A DNA stretch of 64,000 nucleotides from Mesorhizobium temperatum (GTDB lineage: Bacteria; Pseudomonadota; Alphaproteobacteria; Rhizobiales; Rhizobiaceae): NCBI RefSeq assembly GCF_002284575.1, contig NZ_NPKJ01000019.1, forward strand, positions 301,865-365,864, written 5' to 3'. Made by a program: the position numbers and the translations under genes. Below the pieces are notes generated by a model. It saw nothing but the letters and a program-made list of their open reading frames with translations, was not told the origin of the DNA and made no database searches. Within the stretch, counting starts at the first letter, position 1, and every line of letters starts with the position of its first letter. Of this stretch, positions 16,748 through 25,228 are shown one piece after another.

Positions 16748-17998
16748 TTGACCGACACGACAGCCACCACCGTCGCTACGCCTGCGGCGGCCAGCCACAC
16801 TTCGGCGCAAGCGACGGCCTTCACCGTCATTCTTGCGGTGAGCTTCTGCCATTGTGTCAACGACATCATGCAGTCGCTGCTGTCGGCAATCTATCCGCTG
16901 CTGAAGGACAATTACGGTCTCGATTTCTGGCAGATCGGCCTTTTGACCTTCACCTTCCAGGTGACGGCCTCATTACTGCAGCCGCTGATCGGCATGGTCA
17001 CCGACAAGCGGCCGATGCCCTATTCGCTGCCCTACGGCATGGCGTCCTCGCTGATCGGCCTGATCGTGCTGGCCTATGCCGGACACTATTCGCTGCTGCT
17101 GATCGGCGCATCGCTGATCGGCATCGGCTCGGCGATCTTCCACCCGGAATCCTCGCGCATCGCCCGCTTCGCCTCGGGCGGCAGGTTCGGCCTGGCGCAA
17201 TCGCTGTTCCAGGTCGGCGGCAATTTCGGCCAGGCCATCGGGCCGCTGCTGGCTGCCTTCATCGTCGTACCCTTCGGCCAGACCAGCATAGCGTGGTTTG
17301 CCGCCGGCTCGCTGATCGGCATCATCGTGCTGTGGCGGGTCGGCGGCTGGTACAGCCGCCTGCGCGCCTCGCTCGCCAGCCGCGAGGCGGTCGGCTTCGT
17401 CTCGCCCTTCCCGCGCCGCAGGGTGATGGGCGCGCTGGCGGTGCTGACCTTGCTGGTGCTGACCAAGAACGCCTACATCGCCAGCCTCGCCAGCTACTAC
17501 ACCTTCTACGCCATCGATAAATTCGGCGTTTCGGTGCAGATGTCGCAGGTCATGCTGTTCCTGTTCCTCGGCGCCTCGGCGCTGGGCATCCTGCTCGGCG
17601 GCCCGTTCGGCGACCGCTACGGACAGAAGCCGATGATCTGGTTCTCGATCGTCGGCGTGCTGCCGTTTACGCTGGCCCTGCCCTACGCCAATTTCGAATG
17701 GACGATGGTCCTGACCGTGCTGATCGGCCTGATCCTGTCCTCGGCCTTCTCGAACATCGTCGTCTTCGCCCAGGAACTGGTGCCCGGCCGCGTCGGCATG
17801 ATCGCCGGTATCTTCTTCGGCTTCGCCTTCGGCATGGGCGGCATCGCCGCCGCCGTGCTCGGCGTCGTCGCCGACCTGAAAGGCATCGACTTCGTCTTTC
17901 AGATCTGCTCCTACCTGCCGCTGCTCGGGCTGCTGACGGTGTTTCTTCCCAACATGAAGGAAGCGAGGAAGCTCAAGGAAGAGGCCACGATCGGGTGA
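16748..17998 (+). CDS. MFS efflux transporter, Fsr-like
   Basis: This is a twelve-helix major facilitator of about 416 residues. Its order of motifs fits the fosmidomycin-resistance (Fsr) subgroup: FCHCVNDIMQSLLSAIYPLL, DFWQIGLLTFTFQVTASLLQ, GMVTDKRPMPY, then IGSAIFHPESSRIARFASGG. Export of small toxic compounds is likely; the substrate is unknown. The TTG at 16748 has GGAG six bases upstream. An ATG at 16700 in the same frame is possible and would add 16 residues, but lacks a good ribosome site. The AraC regulator on the other side is the probable controller. Confidence 0.85.
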   Translation: MTDTTATTVATPAAASHTSAQATAFTVILAVSFCHCVNDIMQSLLSAIYPLLKDNYGLDFWQIGLLTFTFQVTASLLQPLIGMVTDKRPMPYSLPYGMASSLIGLIVLAYAGHYSLLLIGASLIGIGSAIFHPESSRIARFASGGRFGLAQSLFQVGGNFGQAIGPLLAAFIVVPFGQTSIAWFAAGSLIGIIVLWRVGGWYSRLRASLASREAVGFVSPFPRRRVMGALAVLTLLVLTKNAYIASLASYYTFYAIDKFGVSVQMSQVMLFLFLGASALGILLGGPFGDRYGQKPMIWFSIVGVLPFTLALPYANFEWTMVLTVLIGLILSSAFSNIVVFAQELVPGRVGMIAGIFFGFAFGMGGIAAAVLGVVADLKGIDFVFQICSYLPLLGLLTVFLPNMKEARKLKEEATIG

Positions 17999-18094
17999 AG
18001 TCTCAGTTGGACTTCGGCCTCGCTCCGTAGAGGTCGGGAGCGCCCTCTTCCTGCCACCTTTATGCGTGGAACAGGCACAGGTCGATTTTTGGCG

Positions 18095-18694
18095 TCACGT
18101 GCCACAAAGCTTTCTAAACGCACTGGTCGCGGCAACCACCCTTGAATGGATATCCTTGTCTGAAGGAACGGGCAGAGTGTGAATGACCCGCCGGATCTGC
18201 AGATCACCAATCAGCAGGTTCAGGAACCAATCGGCCGCAATGCGCGCAGATGGCGCGGCCAGCACGCTGCTCTCCAAGCCGCGCTGGATCAGTTTCTCGA
18301 TCAGCGGAAATACCGAATCGCGGCCGCCTGCGGCAATCGTCGCACCCAATTCGCCGCTTTCGTCAGAAGCAGCCGCGCGGTTCAGGGAGATTGCCCGCTC
18401 GCCAAGCAGCATCGAAAGCAGGATCGGAGCAACCTCTTCAAGGGTTACCAGAGGATCGGCTTCGTCCCTGATTGCCGCATCCAGTGCCGCCTTCGTCGTC
18501 CTTGCATTGTTTTCGACCATCGTCTTGAACAAACTCTTCTTGTCGCCATACCAGCGATAGAGGGTCTCGTTTGACGCCTTTGCCTCTTTGGCTATGCCAA
18601 GCATGGAAGTCCCGCCGTAGCCTCTTTCCTTAAGAAGCTTGTAGGCTGCCCTCTCGATCTGTGCCCGACGCGCAGCCTTGGTGTCTTCGCGCAT
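18095..18694 (-). CDS. TetR family repressor
   Basis: This 199-residue protein has an N-terminal TetR helix-turn-helix: AQIERAAYKLLKERGYGGTS, then MLGIAKEAKASNETLYRWYG and DKKSLFKTMVENN. The C-terminal ligand domain carries ALDAAIRDEADPL and later ADWFLNLLIGDLQIRRVI. The ATG at 18694 follows a 16-bp tandem repeat. A dyad (CGTAC-N6-GTACG) lies between this gene and the divergent DUF1772 gene and is its likely operator. The effector is unknown. Confidence 0.88.
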   Translation of the reverse strand: MREDTKAARRAQIERAAYKLLKERGYGGTSMLGIAKEAKASNETLYRWYGDKKSLFKTMVENNARTTKAALDAAIRDEADPLVTLEEVAPILLSMLLGERAISLNRAAASDESGELGATIAAGGRDSVFPLIEKLIQRGLESSVLAAPSARIAADWFLNLLIGDLQIRRVIHTLPVPSDKDIHSRVVAATSAFRKLCGT

Positions 18695-18695
18695 T

Positions 18696-18742
18696 CCAAT
18701 CTCCGAACTGCCAATCTTCGAAACTGCCAATCTTCGAAACTG
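18696..18742. repeat. 16-bp tandem repeat at the tetR start
   Basis: There are two exact copies of CCAATCTTCGAAACTG (18711-18726 and 18727-18742) and one degenerate 15-bp copy (18696-18710). They lie in the leader of the TetR gene, immediately upstream of its start codon. Confidence 0.85.
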
Positions 18743-18754
18743 CTTGACCAAAAC

Positions 18755-18770
18755 CGTACACTTTTGTACG
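18755..18770. promoter_or_regulatory. Probable TetR operator
   Basis: The inverted repeat CGTAC-N6-GTACG lies in the divergent gap between the tetR and DUF1772 genes. A further half-site, CGTACAC, lies at 18783-18789, 15 bases before the DUF1772 start. Position and symmetry suit a shared TetR operator. Confidence 0.6.
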
Positions 18771-18803
18771 TATATGTGAAAGCGTACACGATGATACGGT
18801 TCT

Positions 18804-19304
18804 ATGAAAGCAGTGATGCCTGGCATAGTGGCAGGACTGTCGGTCACATCGATCGTCTTTTCCGGGGCGATTTTCGGATTTTTCTACGCCTGGGTCTGCT
18901 CCACAATGTGGGGGCTCGACCAGGCCGATCCCCGAGTGGCGATCGAGGCTATGCAGGCGATGAATGCATCGGTTCGCAACGCCGTATTCTTTCCGGCATT
19001 CTTTCTGACGCCGGTCGTTCTGGGGCTCACGGCTGCCGCGATGCTTTTCGATGGCCGCAAGTCGCCTGCGTTCTGGTTCGCTGCCGCAACGCTCGTCTAT
19101 CTGACATCGGGCCTTTTCCTCACATTGACGGTGAACGTGCCGATGAACGAGGCATTGGCCGCAATTCCCGTTCCCAAGGATATCGAGACTGCGCGAGAGA
19201 TCTGGCAGGACTATTCACAACGGTGGCAGTTCTGGAACCAGGCGCGAACCATCGCGTCAGGGATCGCCTTGGCTTTTGCCGGCTTCGGTCTGGTGAGGTT
19301 GTGA
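18804..19304 (+). CDS. DUF1772 membrane protein
   Basis: This 166-residue protein has four predicted membrane helices: at the N-terminus (IVAGLSVTSIVFSGAIFGFF), about residues 68-85, about 95-112 and at the C-terminus. The DUF1772 hallmark is NVPMNEALAAIP followed by WQDYSQRWQFWNQARTI. DUF1772 proteins resemble anthrone oxygenases of fungal polyketide pathways, but bacterial members are uncharacterised. It is divergent from a TetR gene with an operator between them, so it is probably inducible. Confidence 0.8.
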   Translation: MKAVMPGIVAGLSVTSIVFSGAIFGFFYAWVCSTMWGLDQADPRVAIEAMQAMNASVRNAVFFPAFFLTPVVLGLTAAAMLFDGRKSPAFWFAAATLVYLTSGLFLTLTVNVPMNEALAAIPVPKDIETAREIWQDYSQRWQFWNQARTIASGIALAFAGFGLVRL

Positions 19305-19502
19305 CCGGGAGCGCCCAGCAGAGCAAGGTGGCCAGCCGACATCAGGCAAGGCCGCGGTGAATGACATTGGCATGCCCTTGCCAGCAGGCGCCAGCGCGCG
19401 TCCGGCGTGTGCCGTCCAGCCTGCCGCGGGCATTGCCCCTGTGGCGGTTCCAGTTTCCATTCATATTCGGGCTTGGGCCGGCGACGCCGACTTTGGCTTC
19501 TG

Positions 19503-20180
19503 TCAGCCGCTCTCGTAGTTCTTGCCGTCGACATCAAGGTCTGAGGTCAGCCACTCGGGAAAACCGCCTTCGAACCGGCGTGAGGCCCGGCCTCGCGTCC
19601 TCAGGATTGCCAGCGCGTCGGCAGAAAGAACGCACTGGACACCACGGCAATAGGCGACGATGATCTTCTCTCGTGGAAGCTCCGCAAGTCGATCCTCCAG
19701 CTCACCCACGGGAATGTTGATCGCACCCGGCAAATGGCCGGCTGCGTATTCCTCCTGCGGCCGAACGTCGAGCAGCACGACTTCGTTGTCCCGCATGCGG
19801 CGCACGAGTTCCTCGCGCGAGATGTTCTCCAGCCTGTCCGGCCGGCTCATAGTGTCGTTGATGAGCTCACGGATTTGCTCGCGCCTATGGTTCGCAAGGC
19901 TTCGCAGGGCCGCGAGCACGTCTTCGATTGGCCCACCTGCCAAACGATAGAGCACGCGTTTCCCGTCTCGCCGGGTCTGCACCAAGCCGGCCCGTTTGAG
20001 GTGTTGAAGATGCTGCGAGGTGTTGGCCAACGCGATCCCGGAAAGCTGCGTCAGCTGCTCTACCGCGAGTTCGCCGTCGGCAATATGGCGGAGGAGAACC
20101 AGCCGGTGTGCATGTCCCAGCGTTCGGGCGAGATCGGCTATTTCGTCAAAGATCGGATGATGGACGTCTGCGTTTTTCAT
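19503..20180 (-). CDS. ArsR-type regulator fused to rhodanese
   Basis: This is a 225-residue fusion. Residues 1-95 form an ArsR/SmtB winged helix (LARTLGHAHRLVLLRHIADG, then GIALANTSQHLQHLKRAGLV). Residues 120-220 form a rhodanese domain with LLDVRPQEEYAAGHLPGAIN and the catalytic loop AYCRGVQC, whose Cys is present. Such fusions are thought to sense persulfide or other sulfur species. It is divergent from a DUF2938 gene, with a TCAAT/ATTGA dyad between them, so it probably represses that gene and itself. The strong ArsR helix and intact catalytic Cys give good confidence in the domains. Confidence 0.88.
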   Translation of the reverse strand: MKNADVHHPIFDEIADLARTLGHAHRLVLLRHIADGELAVEQLTQLSGIALANTSQHLQHLKRAGLVQTRRDGKRVLYRLAGGPIEDVLAALRSLANHRREQIRELINDTMSRPDRLENISREELVRRMRDNEVVLLDVRPQEEYAAGHLPGAINIPVGELEDRLAELPREKIIVAYCRGVQCVLSADALAILRTRGRASRRFEGGFPEWLTSDLDVDGKNYESG

Positions 20181-20207
20181 ATCGCATGGCTACCATCAAT
20201 CAAACGA

Positions 20208-20223
20208 TCAATCAATACATTGA
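20208..20223. promoter_or_regulatory. Candidate ArsR operator
   Basis: TCAAT repeats at 20208 and 20212 pair with ATTGA at 20219-20223, giving the dyad TCAAT-AC-ATTGA. It lies between the divergent ArsR-rhodanese and DUF2938 genes, in an AT-rich stretch containing several ATCAAT half-sites. Confidence 0.5.
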
Positions 20224-20290
20224 ATGAGAGGTTTTAATTGACTAGTGTCTGACGCATGACAGGAGCATGGACAAAACAGGAGCATAAAAA

Positions 20291-20794
20291 ATGAACGAGC
20301 AGGTTGAATTCGTTGTCCGCGCAGCCGCGATCGGAACGGGAGCGACGGCGGTGATGGATCTTTGGGGGTTGTTTCTGAAGCGAGCGTTCGCAATTCCATC
20401 GCTTGATTATGCCTGGGTCGGCCGCTGGATCGGGCACTTTCCGCGAGGACGTTTCGCGCATGCGAATATCGCGCAGGCTCCCCGAATTCGTGGCGAAACG
20501 CCTATCGGTTGGGTTGCGCATTACGCGATCGGCATCGTCTTTGCTGCATTGCTGATGGGAGTATGGGGCTTGGACTGGGCACGACATCCGACATTGCTTC
20601 CTGCCCTTCTCGTCGGCATGTCCACTGTTGTCGCCCCATTCTTCATAATGCAGCCAGCTTTTGGAGCCGGAATTGCAGCCTCGAAAACGCCCAATCCGAA
20701 CACTGCGCGTCTGCGCGGCCTTATGACTCATCTGTCCTTCGGGATCGGGCTGTATGTCGCTGCGTTGCTTTCGGCACTCCTGTTTCCGGTCTGA
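20291..20794 (+). CDS. DUF2938 membrane protein
   Basis: This 167-residue integral membrane protein has about four helices. Recognisable blocks are AAIGTGATAVMDLWGLFLKR near the N-terminus, then GRWIGHFPRGRFAH, GWVAHYAIGIVFAALLM and MQPAFGAGIAASKTPNPN, ending with a hydrophobic helix. These match the DUF2938 family of unknown function. Control by the divergent ArsR-rhodanese regulator is likely. An association with sulfur or redox stress is inferred from that neighbour only. Confidence 0.82.
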   Translation: MNEQVEFVVRAAAIGTGATAVMDLWGLFLKRAFAIPSLDYAWVGRWIGHFPRGRFAHANIAQAPRIRGETPIGWVAHYAIGIVFAALLMGVWGLDWARHPTLLPALLVGMSTVVAPFFIMQPAFGAGIAASKTPNPNTARLRGLMTHLSFGIGLYVAALLSALLFPV

Positions 20795-20895
20795 CACTGA
20801 TCGATTGCGGTCGGCTTTCAAGATATAACCCAAATGTTTGAAAATGGGGGAGCAAGGCCGAATTCAAAGCGAGACACTGCCCACCCGCCTTTGGC

Positions 20896-20924
20896 TTGCA
20901 CCCAGGCCCGCCTTCCGCTATAGA
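20896..20924 (+). promoter_or_regulatory. Sigma-70-type promoter for rplY, long leader
   Basis: TTGCAC (20896-20901), a 17-base spacer and TATAGA (20919-20924) form a near-ideal housekeeping promoter. A start near 20931 would give an untranslated leader of about 165 bases before rplY. The gap from 20795 to 21097 holds no gene. Confidence 0.6.
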
Positions 20925-21097
20925 GCCGCCACCCGCGTAGACACCCTTGGAGGCAACGCGGCGGAAGGCTGTCCGGCCTGCGTGATCCCAAAAAAGATTT
21001 TGGACCAGATCATGTAAGGCCATGACGGCTTTCGACGTTTACGGCCCAGGCACCTCGCCGGCCGCGAACGCTCCAGAACAACGCGAAAGGAAATGCC

Positions 21098-21742
21098 ATG
21101 AGCCAAGATTCTTACGAGCTCAAGGCCGAAGCGCGCGAACAGGTCGGTAAGGGGTCCGCCCGTGCAGTTCGCCGCAACGGTAAAGTGCCTGCAGTAATTT
21201 ACGGTGACAAGCAGCCTCCCCTGGCGATTGCCCTCACCTACAAGGATATCTACTACAAGATCCATGGCGGCGGGTTCCTGACTACGATCGCCACGATCGA
21301 TGTCGACGGCAAGAAGATCCAGGTCCTGCCCAAGGACTTCCAGCTCGACCCGGTCAAGGATTTCCCGGTCCATGTCGACTTCCTGCGCATCGGCAAGGAC
21401 ACCGAAGTCAATGTCGACGTGCCGGTCCACTTCATCAACGAGGACAAGTCGCCCGGCATCAAGCGCGGCGGCGTGCTCAACATCGTGCGTCACGACGTCG
21501 AGTTCCACTGCCCGGCCAATGCGATCCCGGAATTCATCACCGTCGATCTCACCGGCACCGATATCGGCGATTCGATCCACATCTCGGCGGTCAAGCTGCC
21601 GGCCGGCGTCAAGCCGGTGATCTTCGATCGCGACTTCACCATCGCGACCATTGCCGGCTCCGCGGCGATGAAGCCGGAGACGGAAGAAGAGACCGTCGAA
21701 GCGGCTGAACCCGAAGCGGCTCCTGCCGACGAAGAGAAGTAA
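21098..21742 (+). CDS. rplY: Ribosomal protein L25 (Ctc form)
   Basis: L25 binds 5S rRNA in the large ribosomal subunit. At 214 residues this is the long CTC form. The N-terminal L25 domain starts [20 protein letters not shown], with [17 protein letters not shown]. The C-terminal TL5-type domain holds [20 protein letters not shown] and [17 protein letters not shown]. An acidic tail ([20 protein letters not shown]) ends the protein. The ATG at 21098 has AAAGGA upstream. pth follows after 23 bases, a common arrangement. Confidence 0.95.
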   Translation: MSQDSYELKAEAREQVGKGSARAVRRNGKVPAVIYGDKQPPLAIALTYKDIYYKIHGGGFLTTIATIDVDGKKIQVLPKDFQLDPVKDFPVHVDFLRIGKDTEVNVDVPVHFINEDKSPGIKRGGVLNIVRHDVEFHCPANAIPEFITVDLTGTDIGDSIHISAVKLPAGVKPVIFDRDFTIATIAGSAAMKPETEEETVEAAEPEAAPADEEK

Positions 21743-21765
21743 TCCCTTTCCGCCCGGAGGTGACG

Positions 21766-22497
21766 ATGCTGCTGTTTGCAGGCCTCGGCAATCCGGGCGC
21801 GAAATACGCCAACAACCGGCACAGTGTCGGCTTCATGGCGGCGGACGCGATCGCCCGCCGCCATTCCTTTTCGCCCTGGTCGAAGAAGTTCCAGGGCCTG
21901 ATCGCCGAAGGCACGCTTGGCGGCGAAAAGATCATCCTGATCAAGCCGCAGACCTTCATGAACAATTCCGGCCAGTCGATCGGCGAAGCGCTGCGCTTCT
22001 ACAAGCTCGCTCCCTCGGCGCTCACCGTCTTCTATGACGAGATCGACCTTCCCGAAGGCAAGCTCCGCGTGAAGACCGGCGGCGGCGCCGGCGGCCACAA
22101 CGGCATCCGCTCGATCGACGGCCATGTCGGCAATACTTACCGCCGCGTGCGCATCGGCGTCGGCCACCCCGGTGTCAAGGAATTCGTCCAGCATCATGTG
22201 CTTGGCGATTTCGCCAAGGCCGATCGTGAATGGCTGGAGCCGCTGCTCGACGCCATCGGTGCTCATGCCGAAATGATCGTGAGGGGTGATGAGCCCGGCT
22301 TCATGAACAAGGTCAGCGTTGCCGTCCAGCGCAAGACCGGTGCTGCGCCCGAACGCGAAAATCCCGACTCGAGACAGCAGAGCCCGAAACAGCAGAGCCA
22401 CATCCGTCAGGCGCGGCCGCAGCAGCCGGCGGTCAAGCCGCCCGAAACCGGCCCGATGGCCGCCATGCTGAAGAAGCTCTTCGGCGGCAAGGATTGA
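21766..22497 (+). CDS. pth: Peptidyl-tRNA hydrolase
   Basis: Pth releases peptides from prematurely dissociated peptidyl-tRNAs. This 243-residue protein has the family motifs FAGLGNPGAKYANNRHSVGF (catalytic His), KPQTFMNNSGQS, FYDEIDLPEGKLRVKTGGG, AGGHNGIRSIDGH and RVRIGVGHPG. The C-terminal 50 residues are a Gln/Arg-rich, low-complexity extension ending AAMLKKLFGGKD, longer than in Escherichia coli but usual in rhizobia. The ATG at 21766 is preferred over the GTG at 21760 because GGAGG ends five bases before it. Confidence 0.95.
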   Translation: MLLFAGLGNPGAKYANNRHSVGFMAADAIARRHSFSPWSKKFQGLIAEGTLGGEKIILIKPQTFMNNSGQSIGEALRFYKLAPSALTVFYDEIDLPEGKLRVKTGGGAGGHNGIRSIDGHVGNTYRRVRIGVGHPGVKEFVQHHVLGDFAKADREWLEPLLDAIGAHAEMIVRGDEPGFMNKVSVAVQRKTGAAPERENPDSRQQSPKQQSHIRQARPQQPAVKPPETGPMAAMLKKLFGGKD

Positions 22498-22594
22498 GCC
22501 TCGCCACGGATCGGGGCTGGAGGGCTTGACGATCGTCGGCGCTTTCGCCCATAGCCCTCATCAAATTTCGATTTCCCGATAGGACCGGATAAAA

Positions 22595-23698
22595 ATGGGT
22601 TTCAAATGCGGCATCGTTGGCTTGCCCAACGTCGGCAAGTCGACGCTTTTCAACGCGCTGACCAGGACGGCGGCGGCGCAGGCCGCCAACTATCCGTTCT
22701 GCACCATCGAACCGAACACCGGCGAGGTGGCGGTGCCCGACCCGCGCCTGCAGAAGATCGCCTCGATTGGCAAGTCGAAGGAGATCATCCCGACCCGCAT
22801 CTCCTTCGTCGACATCGCCGGCCTGGTGCGCGGCGCCTCGAAGGGCGAAGGGCTGGGCAACCAGTTCCTGGCCAATATCCGCGAGGTCGACGCCATCGTC
22901 CATGTGCTGCGCTGCTTCGAGGATGACGACATCACCCATGTCGAAGGCCGCATCGATCCCGTCGCCGACGCCGAGACCGTCGAGACCGAGCTGATGCTCG
23001 CCGACCTCGACAGCCTCGAGCGCCGCATCGTGCAGTTCCGCAAGCGCGCTTCCGGCAAGGACAAGGAGGCGCTGACCGTGCTTCCCATGATGGAAGCCGC
23101 TCTTGAACTCCTGCAGGCCGGCAAGCCGGCCCGCATCCTGCTCAACGGCATTGCGCCTGAGTATCTGCGCATCCTGCAGGGGCTGAACCTGCTGACGTCG
23201 CACCCCGTGCTCTATGTCTGCAATGTCGCCGAGGCCGACGCCGCCACCGGCAACGCGCACACCAAAGCGGTCGAGCAGATGGCTGCCGCGCAAGGCGCCC
23301 GCATCGTGGTGATTTCGGCGGCGATCGAAGCCGAGGTCGCGCAGCTCTCGGACGATGAGGAAATGGAATTCCTCGCAACGCTGGGCCTCGAGGAACCCGG
23401 CCTGAACAAGGTGATCCGCGCCGGCTACGAGCTGCTGCAGCTCATCACCTATTTCACCGTCGGGCCGAAGGAGACACGCGCCTGGACCGTGCACAAGGGC
23501 GCCAAGGCGCCGCAAGCGGCAGGCGTCATCCACACCGATTTCGAGCGCGGCTTCATCCGCGCCCAGACCATCGCCTACAACGACTTCGTCACGCTAGGCG
23601 GCGAAGTGGCGGCCAAGGAGGCCGGCAAGGCGCGCGACGAAGGCAAGGAATATGTCGTCCAAGACGGCGACATCATGCTGTTCAAGTTCAACACCTGA
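22595..23698 (+). CDS. ychF: Redox-regulated ATPase/GTPase YchF
   Basis: YchF (OLA1) is a ribosome-associated Obg-like P-loop protein that prefers ATP. The 367-residue protein shows G1 GLPNVGKSTLFNALT, the FCTIEPNTGEVAVPD switch, G3 DIAGLVRGASKGEGLGNQF and the central coiled-coil region. The C-terminal TGS domain has YFTVGPKETRAWTVHKGAKA, then AQTIAYNDF. Length and start are standard. It follows pth in the same direction. Confidence 0.95.
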   Translation: MGFKCGIVGLPNVGKSTLFNALTRTAAAQAANYPFCTIEPNTGEVAVPDPRLQKIASIGKSKEIIPTRISFVDIAGLVRGASKGEGLGNQFLANIREVDAIVHVLRCFEDDDITHVEGRIDPVADAETVETELMLADLDSLERRIVQFRKRASGKDKEALTVLPMMEAALELLQAGKPARILLNGIAPEYLRILQGLNLLTSHPVLYVCNVAEADAATGNAHTKAVEQMAAAQGARIVVISAAIEAEVAQLSDDEEMEFLATLGLEEPGLNKVIRAGYELLQLITYFTVGPKETRAWTVHKGAKAPQAAGVIHTDFERGFIRAQTIAYNDFVTLGGEVAAKEAGKARDEGKEYVVQDGDIMLFKFNT

Positions 23699-23714
23699 GC
23701 TGACCGACGGCGCC

Positions 23715-23930
23715 TTCTTCCTTCTCCCCCCGTGCAAAGCCCTCTTTGTGGGAGAAGGTGGATTGGCGCGTAGCGCCAAGACGGTTGAGGGGTGTTGGCC
23801 GGAGCGCTGTTGGTGCCAAGTTGGAACACCCCTCATCAACCGAGCGGAGCCTGTCCTCGGGCTTGCCGGAGGCAAGACCCGTGGGCTCGGCCACCTTCTC
23901 CCACAAGGGGAGAAGGAGGAGACTGCACAG
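23715..23930. repeat. Long inverted-repeat intergenic element, copy 1
   Basis: The left arm has CTTTGTGGGAGAAGGTGGATT, GGCGCGTAGCGCC and GAGGGGTGTTGG. The right arm reverses it with CACCCCTCATC and CCACCTTCTCCCACAAGGGG. The RNA would fold into a long hairpin. A related element lies at 26156. The gap between ychF and corA holds nothing else. Confidence 0.75.
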
Positions 23931-24082
23931 GCCATTTCCGCGCCGCTTGACTGCCCGCAATGCCCGGTCTAAGGGGCGTCTGCACTCAGGCCTGCTTTCG
24001 TCGAAAGCGCCCGTCCGGTGCAATCCGAAACGACGCGCCCGTTCGAACCCATCCTTTTGGCCTCAGCAAGGGAGACCCGGCG

Positions 24083-25057
24083 ATGATCAAGGCATTCGTC
24101 GTGGACAATGATCGCCTGCGCCTTGCCGACGATCTCTTGGCAAACAGCGACAAGGTTGTCTGGGCCGACCTTGTGAGCCCGACAAAGGAAGAGGAAGCGG
24201 CCATCGAGGCCTGGCTCGGTGTTGCCATTCCGACGCGCGAGGAGATGGAGGAGATCGAGATTTCGAGCCGCCTCTATGTCGAGGACGGCGCCTATTTCAT
24301 GACCGCCATTCTGCCCGCCCAGACCGAGGCCGACGATCCCTTGATGTCGCCGGTCACCTTCGTGCTGGCCGGCAACAGGCTGATCACCGTGCGTTACCAC
24401 GAACCGAAGGCTTTCAAGACTTTTCCGCAGCGTGCCGAGAAAGTGGCGACCGGCTGCACCAGCGGCGACACCATCCTGATCGGTTTGCTGGAGGCGATCG
24501 TCGACCGCCTCGCCGACATTCTGGAGCGCGCCGGCCGCGACATCGAGACGATCTCACGCGACATCTTCCAGGCAAGCTCGACCAAGGCGTCCAAGCGCAA
24601 CCGCGATTTTCAGGAATTGCTGAAGGCCATCGGCCGCAAGGAGGACATCGCCTCCTCGATCCGCGACAGCCTGATCTCGCTGCAGCGGCTCGCCGGCTTC
24701 CTCACCCACGCCTCGACCCAGACCAAGATGAGCAAGGATATCCGCGCCCGTATCAAGACCTTGTCCCGCGATGTGCTGTCGCTCGCCGACCACGCCACCT
24801 TCCTGTCGCAGAAGATCAACTTCCTGCTCGACGCGACGCTCGGCATGATCTCGATCGAGCAGAACGCCATCATCAAGATCTTCTCCGTCGCCGCGGTCAT
24901 CTTCCTGCCGCCGACGCTGGTCGCTTCGATCTACGGCATGAATTTCAATGTCATGCCCGAACTGACCTGGAACTTCGGCTACCCCTTCGCCATCGGCTTG
25001 ATGATCGCGTCGGCGATCCTGCCCTTCTGGTATTTCCGCCGCCGCGGCTGGTTGTAA
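24083..25057 (+). CDS. corA: CorA-family magnesium/cobalt transporter
   Basis: This 324-residue protein has a large N-terminal cytoplasmic domain beginning MIKAFVVDNDRLRLADDLLA, with the family stretch EIEISSRLYVEDGAYFMTAI. Two C-terminal membrane helices are joined by the diagnostic YGMN motif (ASIYGMNFNVMPELTWNFGY). The C-terminal end FRRRGWL is typical. It would import divalent cations as a pentamer. The ATG at 24083 has GGGAGA seven bases upstream; longer upstream sequence in frame contains repeat-derived codons and was rejected. Confidence 0.93.
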   Translation: MIKAFVVDNDRLRLADDLLANSDKVVWADLVSPTKEEEAAIEAWLGVAIPTREEMEEIEISSRLYVEDGAYFMTAILPAQTEADDPLMSPVTFVLAGNRLITVRYHEPKAFKTFPQRAEKVATGCTSGDTILIGLLEAIVDRLADILERAGRDIETISRDIFQASSTKASKRNRDFQELLKAIGRKEDIASSIRDSLISLQRLAGFLTHASTQTKMSKDIRARIKTLSRDVLSLADHATFLSQKINFLLDATLGMISIEQNAIIKIFSVAAVIFLPPTLVASIYGMNFNVMPELTWNFGYPFAIGLMIASAILPFWYFRRRGWL

Positions 25058-25183
25058 AGCCTTCGGACCCTCTGTTCCCGTTGGGCGCGATGGCTTGGCG
25101 CACCAGAAATGACTTGACCAAATCCCGCCCCGCCTGCATCCGGGAACCCTATCCGTGGCGATCGTACAATCTTGAACCGGATT

Positions 25184-25228
25184 CCAGACCATGACCGGAA
25201 AGAACTCCAGACCATGACCGGAAAGACT
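25184..25228. repeat. Tandem duplication of a start-codon region
   Basis: A 22-23 bp sequence including CCAGACCATGACCGGAAAG occurs twice in tandem (25184-25206 and 25207-25228), each with an ATG. The first ATG (25191) opens an eight-codon frame whose TGA overlaps the second ATG (25214), the start of the MaoC gene. Confidence 0.85.
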
